Source: Aculops lycopersici | Lineage: Eukaryota > Arthropoda > Arachnida > Trombidiformes > Eriophyidae | Length of the DNA: 64,000 bases | NCBI GenBank assembly: GCA_015350385.1 | Contig: WNKI01000002.1 | Location: forward strand, 1,391,512-1,455,511 | Direction of reading: 5' to 3' | Shown here: in pieces, positions 1 to 10,971 of the stretch | How positions within the stretch are numbered: position 1 is the stretch's first letter | Layout: each line of letters begins with the position of its first letter | Notes under the pieces: generated by a model | Seen by the model: only the letters and a program-made list of their open reading frames with translations | What the model was told of the DNA's origin: nothing | Database searches by the model: none | Made by a program: the position numbers and the translations under genes

Positions 1-367
1 CTGTGGATCGGACCACCACTGTCTCAATCATGACTGACTGACTGTCTAGCTGACTTGCCTACTTTCGATTGGCCTCATTCCTCGTAAACATGAAAATATT
101 GCTCAGAGCAAGTGGAGAAAAGAGAGCAATCTGTAACTAGGCTTAGTGCAAGCCACTCGGGTTTTATGTTACACTCTTTCCTCTTGATCTTATGACACGG
201 ATATGTTTGTGTAGCAGTGTGATTAAAATTATGGCCTCAATTTGGAAAAATCCGTAGATTAAGACGTAAAATTCGTCTCAAAGTGATGGTTTTTAACCTT
301 GAGTTTGACTAGTCTAGCCGACAATTTCAACTAGCCTAAACAAGACGACGGGACAATAAAACAGAAG
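1..367. other. 5' flank of the P450 gene
   Basis: I see no coding region in this stretch. It ends in A-rich sequence directly before the P450 ATG and probably holds that gene's promoter and 5' UTR. No clear TATA box was found. Confidence 0.5.
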
Positions 368-1873
368 ATGTCTCTTCTCGTTGATCTTTTCGCCTTGGCT
401 ATCGCCTATCTAGTGGGTTTTTCAATTAGACGTTACTTTATATTAACCTCAGGAGAAAAGAAAACAAACCTACCCTTCATCAAAGAATTCAACCTTTTAA
501 CCGGCTCAAAACATATCATCTTTACAGATAATCAAATTCTAGCCGTCAATGCTCATGATAGACACAAGGAATTGGGCGACACCTTCGGGTGTTTCTTTGG
601 CCAGAATATGCAAGTTTTCTGTCGTGATCCCGATTTAGTATACAAGATTTGCGTTAGCGACTTCCAAAAGCATCGCAATCGTTATGATGTCAATAGTTTG
701 TCGCCTTACATGAAAGCTTCTCTACTTGAAGCTAGAAATGAGAAATGGCAAACATCGAGACGAGCAATTGGATCCGTTCTAAAGGCCAGTAAGCTCAAGA
801 TTGACAATGTGGACACTGATTTGGATTTAACAGTGGCGAGAATGTTGAGGAGCATTGACAAGAAACTAAAGGAGATGAAGAGTCGCGGCGAGGATACAAT
901 TATGGACGGGTATCAGATTAACAAAAACTTTTTCATGCAATCTATTCTAAAGATCATCTATGATACTGAGAAATTAGTTGATTTTGATATGGAGAAGAAC
1001 GACGTCGTCGAGGAGATGCACAAATTTGTCAACGTCAACTACGAGCTAGTAGCTCGAATTTGCTTTTTGATTCCCATTGTAACTGATCTAGTTAGACCCC
1101 TGCTTGGTTTAACTGATCACGGTAAATACCTTGGCATGCTGACAGTTAGATTGGAGAAAATTTTGGCTAAAACTTTGGAGTATGCAAAGAGCGGAAGTCA
1201 CGGCGATAGGCGACTAACAACCATCCACTCAATGATCAACTCCTACCGCAAAGGTGAACTGACTCGCGAGCAACTTATGGGCAACTCGGTGTTTCTAATG
1301 TTGGCTGGCTTTGCCACTTCCGTTGACACCATGTCGGCGCTGATGTGGGAACTGGCCCAAAATCAAAATGTTCAAAACAAACTCCGCGACGACCTGTTGC
1401 AATACGGCGAGGAGTCCAAGTATTTGGAGCAATGTCTCAATGAAACCCTACGCTTGTATCCAGGAGCCATGACAAACCGCGACTTGGGCGAGGATGTCTA
1501 CCACAAGGACTTCCGGTTGGTGAAGGGGTCGTGTTTCAACCTTAGCATCTACTCCATTCACCGGGATCCCAGGTGGTGGGGCAGCGATGCTCATGTTTGG
1601 AAACCAGAGAGATTTGAACCGAAGGAAGTGGAGAAACACCATCCAGCTCAATTCATACCCTTCGGCATTGGGCCTCGCAATTGTGTCGGCTACAATTTGG
1701 CTCGCATGGAGTTGGCCAAATTTACCGTTCAATTTGTGCTCAAGTACAAGATCGATGTTTGCCCTAGCACTCCAAAGAAGTTGGAATTTGTCTCGCTGGG
1801 CGCGCTCCCATTTGCACTCCCAATTCAATCGCCAGTTAATCTAAAGTTTACCCCAGTTATGGGAAACAACTAG
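368..1873 (+). CDS. Cytochrome P450 monooxygenase
   Basis: A single-exon, 501-residue P450, the usual full length. P450s use heme and electrons from a reductase to insert oxygen into lipids, hormones or xenobiotics. The N-terminus has a hydrophobic anchor (about residues 2-20), which suggests an ER-bound microsomal enzyme. Visible motifs are helix K ETLR (E359, R362), the PERF-type motif WKPERFEPK, and the heme loop FGIGPRNCVG with the axial cysteine at residue 439. The I-helix reads AGFATS (residues 313-318): Thr317 is kept, but the usual acidic residue before it is Ala316. The start is the ATG next to the membrane anchor. The motifs fit the insect/mite CYP3-like or related clans, but I cannot assign the CYP family or the substrate. 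Confidence 0.93.
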   Translation: MSLLVDLFALAIAYLVGFSIRRYFILTSGEKKTNLPFIKEFNLLTGSKHIIFTDNQILAVNAHDRHKELGDTFGCFFGQNMQVFCRDPDLVYKICVSDFQKHRNRYDVNSLSPYMKASLLEARNEKWQTSRRAIGSVLKASKLKIDNVDTDLDLTVARMLRSIDKKLKEMKSRGEDTIMDGYQINKNFFMQSILKIIYDTEKLVDFDMEKNDVVEEMHKFVNVNYELVARICFLIPIVTDLVRPLLGLTDHGKYLGMLTVRLEKILAKTLEYAKSGSHGDRRLTTIHSMINSYRKGELTREQLMGNSVFLMLAGFATSVDTMSALMWELAQNQNVQNKLRDDLLQYGEESKYLEQCLNETLRLYPGAMTNRDLGEDVYHKDFRLVKGSCFNLSIYSIHRDPRWWGSDAHVWKPERFEPKEVEKHHPAQFIPFGIGPRNCVGYNLARMELAKFTVQFVLKYKIDVCPSTPKKLEFVSLGALPFALPIQSPVNLKFTPVMGNN

Positions 1874-3682
1874 TAATCTAACTAGAAGTCAGTAAACTAT
1901 TTGCTAAACTATTTGGCTAAACTCTTGATTCTGTTTATGTAATAGATTTAATTTTTCTTTCTCAACACAACACTTTGGCCAACTAAACTCATCTCGTAGG
2001 TTAACGGCCAACCAAGCAACAAACCAACTGAAACCGTGCAGTCAGTGAGAGAGTTAGTCAGTCGGCCAACCAGTAAGCCAGTTAGCCAGCGAGAGTTCAC
2101 TGTGCCCACGCGATCATCAAACAGGTGGTTGCATCAGCCGCTGCTTCTACTTTATAGACATCTGATATCAGGTTACCTGATCACACTAGCACTAGGCGAC
2201 ACTTGAGCATAGAGTCGCTGGCTTTTGGTTGGTTTTAATTGGCGCCCGAGACGTCATCAGTTTGTCACCACCACCAGCACCAATGAGAGGGCGAGTTTAA
2301 AATAAAATCTAAACCATCGATTTAACAAGTGAGCAAAAGCTCTCCGGTTTCAAACTCCTTTGAGGTCGACTCAAATTTTAACCTGAGTCCGACTTAAAGC
2401 CGGATGTCTGGCCTGGAACTCGTGCTACACTTGCGTGTCTCCTGGCCACTTGTCGGCTACCAATCAGTCGTCGTCAGGTAGTGGACATTGTCGCTACCAC
2501 CAGCAGCAGCAGCCGACGTGTGTATGTGTCGTCCTCTTCCTCTCAACGGGCGCGCGGGCGGGCAGCCAGGCAGTCAGTTAGTCGGCCATTAGGACGGCAG
2601 CGGCCAGCTGGCTGGGCAAAGATAACCTGCGACTATCACGGTCGTCGACATCGTCGTCAACCAGTGGCGACAACTACACGCAACCATCCGTCTCTGACTA
2701 GACGTATGCGTCAAGCAATCCGACGTCATCTCTCTACCTAAACCCTTGTTGTCTACTCTTAGCGGCGGCCGACTTTCCAAATGGGCGAGCCAGTTCATCT
2801 ACCTACCCGAAGAGCCAACTAGCCGACTAGCTAACTGCCGATGGCCCATGGGTTCCGTTGTCGTCTCCGTTTCTCTATCTCCTTTTCTCGTCCGGTTGCC
2901 AAGTGGCCATCACTCGTCGCTGATCGCCGCTAGGAATTTGTCTTCGTCAGTCAGTAAGCCGGTGAATCAGTCAATCAGTCAGTCACTCACTCACTCAGTC
3001 ACTCACTTGGTTGGTGGCAAGCTTGAGCTGAAGTTGGATTCAGAGCCAGAACTAGTGTCTAAAATAATAACACCAATTGTCCAGTGCAACGACCAATCCG
3101 ACGAGCTGTGTTATTAGACGCCCAGCGCCACAAGTCACGAGGCTATGATAATTTCCTCCCACATTAAAAACTCTTACTCACCCAACCTCCCCGTTCGCTG
3201 GCAAGCGGTCTGGGCGTTTTGGTCTTGGTAACGGTCCATTGTGTGCATGCCAATGAGGAGCTGTCATCGCGCAGGTGTCATCATCACCTCACGTGGTTGC
3301 GATTGCGACAACGTCTCTTTCGCTCCCTATCTATCTCTGGCCGAGCCTCAATTTAAATTGAACGGCCGGCTCGTTGACAGCAATGAGTCGGCATAAGAGG
3401 CGAGGTTATAGCTCGATAGCGGCGGCAGTAGCAACAAGTGGGCAAGCCCGTCATTATATGCTCTCCAAGCATTCAGTTGGCCAAAAGCAGAAGAGGCGGC
3501 ACAACAATGATCATACTCGCGGCTATTTGATTCCCATAACGTTACACGCTTTACTTCTCCCTCGATCCGCGCCTGGCAACTTGTAGGCCGCGACTCAGTC
3601 GCGTTGTCACGGCAGCAACAGCGCGAGCTTCTTTTCGCGCGCCATTTGACCACTTGCTGCTTGCTTGGCTGGCTAATAACAC

Positions 3683-3713
3683 GCTCGAATGTCAGTGCGC
3701 TTGACATTCGAGC
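3683..3713. repeat. Perfect inverted repeat, 12-bp arms
   Basis: Left arm 3683-3694 (GCTCGAATGTCA) is the exact reverse complement of 3702-3713, with a 7-base loop. A second, unrelated perfect hairpin starts 17 bases downstream. Confidence 0.9.
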
Positions 3714-3729
3714 ATTTGGGCTCACTGTA

Positions 3730-3762
3730 AGTCGGCTAAAAGAGCGACTCTTTTAGCCGACT
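3730..3762. repeat. Perfect inverted repeat, 15-bp arms
   Basis: Left arm 3730-3744 (AGTCGGCTAAAAGAG) is the exact reverse complement of 3748-3762. The loop is only three bases (CGA). No T-tract or gene end adjoins it, so it is not a bacterial-type terminator. Confidence 0.93.
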
Positions 3763-3883
3763 CACTCAGGTGACCAATGATGACGCTTATCTCGCTGGCT
3801 GGTCTATTTCCGTGGGTCACGATTTCGTTTGATCAAACGCCCAATAAGTCTGGCGCCAATTTGACGAAAGCGATTTCATTTAA

Positions 3884-3885
<2 letters not shown>

Positions 3886-3918
<33 letters not shown>
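3886..3918. repeat. GGC trinucleotide microsatellite
   Basis: An uninterrupted run of eleven GGC units in non-coding DNA. Confidence 0.95.
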
Positions 3919-3923
<5 letters not shown>

Positions 3924-4079
3924 CATGAATCAACTCGGTCACTTGTGCCTCCATCTATTTTCCTCTTTGAGTACGTTTAGAGAAAGATTAAAGGTGGCCA
4001 CAACACCGGACGCCAGCTGGAAGAAAAATATATCAAACTAAAAATTACCACGAACGTCGCGTGCATTTATTATCTCTAA

Positions 4080-4104
4080 AAGAGAGAGAGAGAGAGAGAG
4101 AGAG
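4080..4104. repeat. AG dinucleotide microsatellite
   Basis: An uninterrupted AG run of about twelve units, followed by a degenerate GGAGAG tail. Confidence 0.95.
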
Positions 4105-6435
4105 GGAGAGCGTTAGCTGCAGGTTGAAGTGGTACACGGCAGTCGGGCTATCTTTCAGTTTGCCTAGCCAAAATCTGCCAAGCTCATGCTAGCTGCCAGT
4201 TGCCTCTTGTTGAATGGCCACCACCGGCCTACTGACGGCTCTCATTAGCCAATCAATTGCAGGCCGACTTTTTGGTATCTAAATAATTAGTGCCTTGCCA
4301 GACGTTCAACAACTTGACGTAAGATGCAAGTAAAGTAGAAGCAACTTGTTCTTGTCCTATCGTTTTCAGCGAACGAGCGGAAGCTGACAAAATTTGGAGC
4401 CGAACCTAAAAGGGGGCAGCGGAGCTAGTGGGTAAGACAAACAACTTTAATTTCCACTGCTGTTAATGCCACAACTGATAGAGTTGTCGCAACCACTAGA
4501 CGACGACGACGACTATGAAGAAAAAGACTACTACGAAGCCGACGAAAAGGTAGTAGCTGCGCTTGCGATTCCAAGTTACACACCCGTCTAGAGAATTAGC
4601 TGAATTCTTAGCAGCTTGCATAATAAGTAGTCCAATCGCGCGAATGAACCCGTCGGCTTGCGCACAAAAAAGGCACACACATTCTGGACACACATATGGA
4701 GAACAACGATACACATGAGCAACAAGAATCTAACGGGCGAGCTCTCATCGCGTTGGCTACTGTTGGTCAGCCACTTGTTGCTGCTGCCCCCGAGTCAATT
4801 TGTGCGACTGCTCTTGGCCTCGTATCGGTCCTAAATGCCTCATCTGTGATTCAAGTTCGCGTACATGTAGGCGTCAGAGTCGATATTACTACCACTACCA
4901 CTATTATGACGCCACACGTGTGGGCACCCGAGCGCTGCAACGAACTCAATTCAAGCGCCTCACCTCAGTCGTCGTGGTCGGCGCCGCTGCCATTTGGAAT
5001 GTGTTACATAAACAATCAGAGAGGTTAAACTCCTCTCCCGCTCTACCATTTGACGTATGCTGGCCAACTAGCACACGTAGTTGCTCTCTTCTAGCCAGCC
5101 AGCCAGCCGCCAGACGGTTGCCCTCTCCGCCGTCAGCGTCTCCATTACAACGGCCAATGGAATGAGCAAGCAGTATCAAATGTTAGGTGGTCGTTGCGAG
5201 CAAAGCGCTCGCCACTTTACAAGCGCCGGCGCGGCCACAGTCGCCGCTGAAACTACACCTTGCGAGGGAGTTTAAGGGATTTGATGCAAGCGGCGCTTAA
5301 ATGCCAAGCTGACCGCAAGGAGCTACACACGCGTCGGCCATCAACTGACTGACGTTGTCAATCAGTGTTAAAGAAACGCGACTTGTTACTGCTACCTGAG
5401 AGTAAAGCTTATCTTGCTAATTTACTCACCACTGCACGCCACCAATTTCCAATCCTCAGTCGGTCGCCAGCCGAGACCTGGAAGTTATAGCCAGTTCACT
5501 TGTTAACCATAATGGCGATCATCGTAATAATGGTAAGCGCACGGGATTTGCTGCTGTAACAATAACATAAAGAAGAATAACAACAGCCAGTCAAGAGGCT
5601 ATCAACTTACACATGACGCGCGAGCGATGCTAATACGATTACTGCATAGACCATAATTTTCTCTCCTCTGGATAATATTAGTTTTGTGTTGTCCGTTTGT
5701 TAGTTGCGATTCCAAGATGATGGTAATGATTTTGCAGTGAGTAGCCTATCCTTTGATTCAACACGCGCGTGAGCCAATCAACGCCAAACTCATGTCTTGG
5801 ATTTGAATCCTTATGGAGCTAATCGGCGAGCGATGTCTTGTTAGACCGCTGATTGGTTGCCGACAAAGACTTTACAAAAGAGCAACTGCAGGTTAATAAA
5901 CAAGCAGCGACCAGATTCGCTAACTAACCCCCGCTACTGCCGTTGCCGCCATCGCCGCCGCCAGTCTAATCAGCAGTTACCCCGTCGCAGGCACAGCAGA
6001 TGAGGTAGTAAACCTGCCGACTAGTAATAACGCTACTCGGCCGGCTAGCGATGTGCACTTGGCCGACCTAATAGTGGCGTTGGAGTACAACCTAGAACTT
6101 GCATTGGTTTGTCTCAAACTTTAGGGAAAGAAGGGGGAAAGCAGAAGAGTAGCAGGAGTGAAAGTGAAACGTGAGTGTGAGAGTTAAGGCTGGCCGCCGG
6201 CTACTTGTGGGCTGGTTGGCCATTTGGCAAGCCTACTTGAGCTTGCAGGTAAACTCCAGCTAACTGACTGACCAGCGCGCCATTTCTCTCAAGATCCGGT
6301 TAACTTGGAAGTGGCCGCGCCGAAGGCCTTTGCGCTCATCCTTTGCACCCACAAAAACTCAAGAACCAAAGCTTGTTTGCCGGCAAGCCAGCCAAACCCA
6401 TGTCCAGATTGCGCGCGCCCACCGATCGCCAGTCG

Positions 6436-6442
6436 TATAAAA
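6436..6442 (+). promoter_or_regulatory. TATA box of the glycine-rich protein gene
   Basis: TATAAAA in the context CGTATAAAAGG. A CA-containing initiator-like sequence (CCTCACAACT) lies about 30 bases downstream, near 6,465-6,474. It is about 230 bases before the ATG at 6668, leaving room for a long A-rich 5' leader. A strong TATA box fits an abundantly expressed structural or secreted product. Confidence 0.7.
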
Positions 6443-6667
6443 GGATCTGACAGTAGCAATTGAGCCTCACAACTCCATTCGCCAGCAACCTAGCAACAGG
6501 TAGTTACTTGGATTCACAAAAGAACAGAGAAAAGAAGTTCAGCGACAGCATCAACTAGAACTCTTTAGTTTCAACTGAAGACTCTATCCGGCGCTCTGAA
6601 TATATTTATATCTATTTTACCTCTCAGTCCCAAAAGACAAACCACAAAACAAACACACAGCCACAAA

Positions 6668-7081
6668 ATGTCTTCCACAACAAGCAGAAGCACAAAATCG
6701 CTCATTATCTTGGCCATTGTGGTCCTCAATCTGATCCTCGTTAGCCAGGTTCAAGAGACACAAGCCATGAGCAAGAAGAAGATGATCAAGAAGTTGAAGG
6801 AGATTTTGCCATTGTTGGCGCTGATGAAGAAGAAGAAGATCATCATCCCAATCCCCATTCCTCTGCCAATGAAGTCAATGCAAACCCAATCCTATGACAC
6901 CCCATCCTACGGCGGTGGCCAGCAAATGTCCTACGGAGGCGGCTCAAGCTACGGCGGATCCTCAGGTGGCGGCGGAAGCTCATACGGCGGCAGCTCATAC
7001 GGCGGCTCGTCAGGCGGCAGCTCATACGGCGGCGGCTCATACGGCGGCGGATCCTCAGGTGGCTCATCAGGTGGTTACTAA
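6668..7081 (+). CDS. Glycine-rich secreted protein
   Basis: A 137-residue protein with a signal peptide (hydrophobic residues about 12-26, likely cleaved near QETQA), a short Lys-rich middle and a Pro/Ile tract (IPIPIPLP). From about residue 77 the tail is made of SYGG, GGSS and GGGS units. Such Gly/Ser/Tyr repeats occur in arthropod cuticle, silk, glue and salivary proteins; which of these applies here cannot be told. No chitin-binding R&R motif is visible. The ATG follows an A-rich leader and a TATA box at 6436. The basic centre (KKKMIKKLKE and MKKKKI) would also suit an antimicrobial or polymer-binding role. The repeats may vary in number between alleles. Confidence 0.8.
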   Translation: MSSTTSRSTKSLIILAIVVLNLILVSQVQETQAMSKKKMIKKLKEILPLLALMKKKKIIIPIPIPLPMKSMQTQSYDTPSYGGGQQMSYGGGSSYGGSSGGGGSSYGGSSYGGSSGGSSYGGGSYGGGSSGGSSGGY

Positions 7082-8868
7082 TTGAAGTTGATCAAGAAAG
7101 GATATAACAAGAAGAGATGATAATATATCAGAAACAGCAACAACAACAATACAATATATATTTATATTTATATGTATAACTAAACACTACCACGACAACA
7201 ATAGTAATATAAGCTTAGTGAGATGTCAACTTAACAAGAAGATGTTTCACGAAAGCGCATTGATCTTAACCAATCAACAACAAAAGTCAACAACTAGAGC
7301 AACACAAGCGGATCAGTTGGATAGTATTTACCCATTTTTAGTCCCAAAAATTATTTATTACCGATCCAATTGAAAGCTTAACTCAACAACCACACAACCA
7401 ACCAATATCCTATCACATTCCTAAATGAGAAACCAAGCATCTAAACAGTATCACAGGACACCGAAAAAATTATCACTCTTATTTAAAATTATATCATCAC
7501 GTGTGAGGAGAGAGAGAGAGAATCATACTCACATACCAATCAACAAGTTAACTAGCCTCCATTTAAACATGGACGCCATCCAAAGTACACAAATGGTTCT
7601 AGCGAGCCCTCAGTAGTGGCAAATCCGGGATCACTTGATAAGTTTAGTTCATGTCTGTCTATCAGACAGTTGGCGAAATGAATCAAGACACGCGGACCGG
7701 AAGTCAAGCGGCTAAGTAGCCACTGAGATCGATAATTAATTATAATTATGCAGTAGCTGTTATGTAACCACTTAATTTATATGACATGTAAACCCTAAAC
7801 TCAATTACACACTTAGATTTAAACCAACAACAATCCAAACGACGACTGCATTTACTAATTCTCCTTGCTTTTAAGCTAGTTATTAATACTAAACTAACTT
7901 GCACAGTTTATTTATAATGCTGCTTGAACACACACACACTCTCTTTGCTTTCACTCTCGCACCCTGCCTACCTACAATCCAACGGTCCATCAGCGACCAT
8001 CATCCACACAAGTTGCTCTCTTCCTCTCCTCTCGACAGTGAATTAGAAAATGCGTATCAACAACAACCACCTGTTGAAACCAGGAAGCCGGTTAAGAGAT
8101 AATCTTGCGCTCGCATCTCCTGCCTTCGCTTTGGTCCCTCGGAGAAACTTGTAAGCTCGAAGGTAAATGAGTAACGAGCAATATGTCTTCAGGCTTAACA
8201 CTATCACTTCCAAATTGTCGGCAGCGAGCGGGTGAGTTAGTTGGTTACACGACGATCACCAGCTTGCCGCTTATCGGCTTAGAGAGCTACGAGCAGGCGA
8301 TTGCGTGCAGGAGCGGTCGGCTGTACAAATTTATTAGCTCGAGCTTGGCAGTGAGAATGTGTTCAACTAAATGCTAAAGAGAAAAAACCACGTCTGCCGT
8401 TCACATTCCCGCTCACACAACCAGGCAAGTGGGTGAGCAGACTGCGAGTCTTGCATTGTGAGCGGCAGGACGGTTAGCAAGCTGGCTAGCTAGCTTGCCG
8501 GAGAGTAAGCTGGTAGCCATGAGTAAACTGAAACTGATGCATGAATCCTTGGCTCGCGGATGAAAATGGCCTTCGTCTCACTTGTTCTAGACGATGCTGC
8601 ACGTACTACTTGTTCCTGCTAATCCTGGTTATCAAACACAGTCTCCAAGCTGTGGACCTTTTACCCGTCAAACTCGGCCATTCCAACCATCGCCTCGTCA
8701 AGCAGAGAGATGAGATGCGATACGATACGATAGGGTGGGATAGAATAACTAAACTAAATCCACTGCTTGTTCTCTAATCTTTTTACCTGCATCAACTCGC
8801 TTAGATACCAAACTAACTAACCATGTCCGTTTGCTTATTATCTTGACGCACAAGTGATGGGATAGTTG

Positions 8869-8902
8869 GCCGGAATGCGCAGATTGTTGTCGGCATTCCG
8901 GC
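8869..8902. repeat. Perfect inverted repeat, 10-bp arms
   Basis: GCCGGAATGC at 8869-8878 is the exact reverse complement of 8893-8902. The loop is 14 bases. Confidence 0.85.
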
Positions 8903-9213
8903 TTTGCCCGTGTAAGAAACGGCGGCGGTAGCAGCAACAACTTGCATACAATCATCCTAAATGAGCTGCAATCGATACAAGTTTTACTCAACCAATCAGC
9001 CAACCTATCAAATTTACGTGACTCGCCTAAATATTGGCCAGTCGATGGGTATTTCCAGCTATTACTTGATCCCGATCGAATAACACCAGCGCGTGCGAGT
9101 TCATAGACCCCAAAAACTCGCGCAATTGCCGGGAACACCTGTATCAATCAGGAGAAACAAGCAACAGCGCCAAGTCAATCAAATCTAAAGGAACTAGTGG
9201 TCCATTATGAGAG

Positions 9214-9239
9214 CACTTGGAAAGATGGCTTTCCAAGTG
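9214..9239. repeat. Perfect inverted repeat, 11-bp arms
   Basis: CACTTGGAAAG at 9214-9224 pairs with 9229-9239 across a 4-base loop. A single-base bulge allows GAG/CTC pairing just outside, and weaker complementarity continues for about ten bases. The stem is short for a microRNA precursor. Confidence 0.85.
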
Positions 9240-10971
9240 GCTCACTATCATTTACTCTCACTCATTCCCTCTCGCATTAATATTTCAGTCTGTTAGCCAT
9301 TCAATTGACCAGCTGGACATTCATTGTGAGTCAGTCATCGGCAATTAATGTTATTGCGATGACGAATACCTAGGTAACACGAGCTTGAGCTAGCAGGCGG
9401 CCTACGAGCGATGGTCGTTTCACCCTCCCAACGATTGGCTAAGGGTTGGTTGGTTGCTCGGTAGAATTGGCTAGTTGTGGCGTAAATGAGCTCGAGGCAG
9501 CGGCTACGGCAGGAGATAAAGAGGCAGAGTCAGGGACTAGGAGTTAAAGTGGCTTGCCAGGAGAGAGGTTGATTCAAACGATGGTCGTCAGGTGATGATG
9601 ACGATCAAATCACGAGTAGCGCTTGAGGAGCTCGTGGATGGATAGATGGATTGAGATAGAGTTAGATAACTAAATAGACTGCTAGCTAGTGAGACGAGAT
9701 GATGATGATGAGCCTGGGAAACCTTTTGGTGGCGAGATCATTGAACGCTACCAAACGGGATCCATCTTTGCTCTCAGCGCTCGGTGAAGGAGTGGCAAAC
9801 GAGTGGCAAGCGAGTAGCTGGCTGGCCAGCGGTGAGGTTAGTTGAGAGCAACGAGTTACTGGTGGCTAATGTCCGGTTCACTCATTCTCCTTATTGCTGT
9901 TACTACCACTGATCAGTTGTAGGTCAGTTAGGTGTTGCAATCAATCATGCCTTTCAACAGTCTAACCATTACACCACTCACCCACTTCATTCAGGGGCAA
10001 CGTTAATAGCCTACCAGACAGTATAGGACGGTGTCTTTGTCGTCACCTTGTGCGCATTTCGGGTTTCTCGTGTGGAAGCGGCGAGCCACAAGGCGTCTTG
10101 ATATCGGTACACGAAAAATCAAACTTCAGATCTTGAAGTAATCCAATTAGGGAACTAGCACGGGCATGCAAAATAGCTGTAGTTGGTGGAGTTAGAGAAT
10201 TTAAGTAACACATAGCGACATCTGTTACTGAGGTCCGAGATATCTAAGAGAGAATAACTGCCATTTTGATGATCAACAAGTTCTCGATACATAACTCGAA
10301 TGGTTGTAGAACTATTTGCTCCAAAGGGTTCATGCTAGTTTCCATGCTTATTATTGCTCAGAAGTGGTTTATATTTAACAAATGATAATTACTGAGTAGA
10401 ACTATCTAACGATTGACAAAATTGAGTAATATCTGGTCGTGTGTAGTAGTATAGTATTTCTGCAATATCTCTTCTCTTCTTGTTCTCATGCATGCCATCC
10501 TAAATTGTAGTCCACCTTAGGAATCTTGTTCTCTTTCTCTCAATCGTGGAAGTAGTATATTCCACATTGGACTAGACTAGAGTTGTTGTGTGATCCTTTG
10601 TTCCTGCTCCATATTCCATATGTTCACTTACTTGCATAGAGTACCAAGATATCGCCACAACTATCTAATTAGCAACAACCTCAAAGGCCCCTCATAATAT
10701 TGCCGAAGACCGATGAGTAAGAAGAGATTTGTGTTCTCCAAAATAATAAGATTATTCTTGTGTGCATGTGTAATAATGTGATGGTACAATATGTGTATAT
10801 AAATATAATCGTTAGTATTCTATCATATGTACAGTTAACAACGGTTTGTAGACATTCTTGAACAATTATTATTGCCACTTTGCGTATTCGCCCATAAGTG
10901 ATATCCAATGATGGGTAACTTATGAGGTGGTTAGCTGACATATTAATCTGAGTATGTGGAGCACAATACAA

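Larger units (their letters stand above)
1874..6435. other. Gene-free repeat-rich intergenic DNA
   Basis: No supported gene was found in this 4.5 kb. The open frames are short, often lack ATG and have no recognisable domain. It holds CAGT/CACT-type tetranucleotide runs near 2,940-3,010, a GGC microsatellite, an AG microsatellite and two neighbouring perfect hairpins at 3,683-3,762. The right end is probably the upstream regulatory region of the glycine-rich protein gene. Confidence 0.5.
7082..10971. other. Intergenic region without a supported gene
   Basis: The left part is AT-rich and contains the 3' UTR of the glycine-rich gene. The right end, beside the GDH stop codon, is that gene's 3' UTR on the minus strand; the open frame at 10,681-10,971 has no ATG at its start and simply follows the GDH stop. 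Two perfect hairpins (8,869-8,902 and 9,214-9,239) are the only clear structures. Small ATG frames such as 8,541-8,777 lack supporting evidence. Confidence 0.5.

Noticed and set aside
3730..3762. Hairpin as a rho-independent terminator
   Set aside because: This is eukaryotic DNA, there is no T-tract and no gene ends there.
5801..5812. tRNA B-box-like sequence on the minus strand (GGATTCAAATCC)
   Set aside because: The T-arm does not pair and no A box or acceptor stem is found; no tRNA is supported anywhere in the window.
6001..6014. let-7-like seed TGAGGTAGTA
   Set aside because: Only about ten bases match; the rest of the mature sequence and a complementary 3' arm are missing.
8541..8777. 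78-residue ATG frame with one hydrophobic segment
   Set aside because: The hydrophobic segment is not at the start, and the rest has no coding-like pattern.
9214..9239. microRNA precursor
   Set aside because: The perfect stem is only 11 bp and the outer pairing is too weak for a typical 22-base duplex.
10681..10971. Open frame behind GDH on the minus strand
   Set aside because: It begins right after the GDH stop without an ATG and has no domain; it is 3' UTR.
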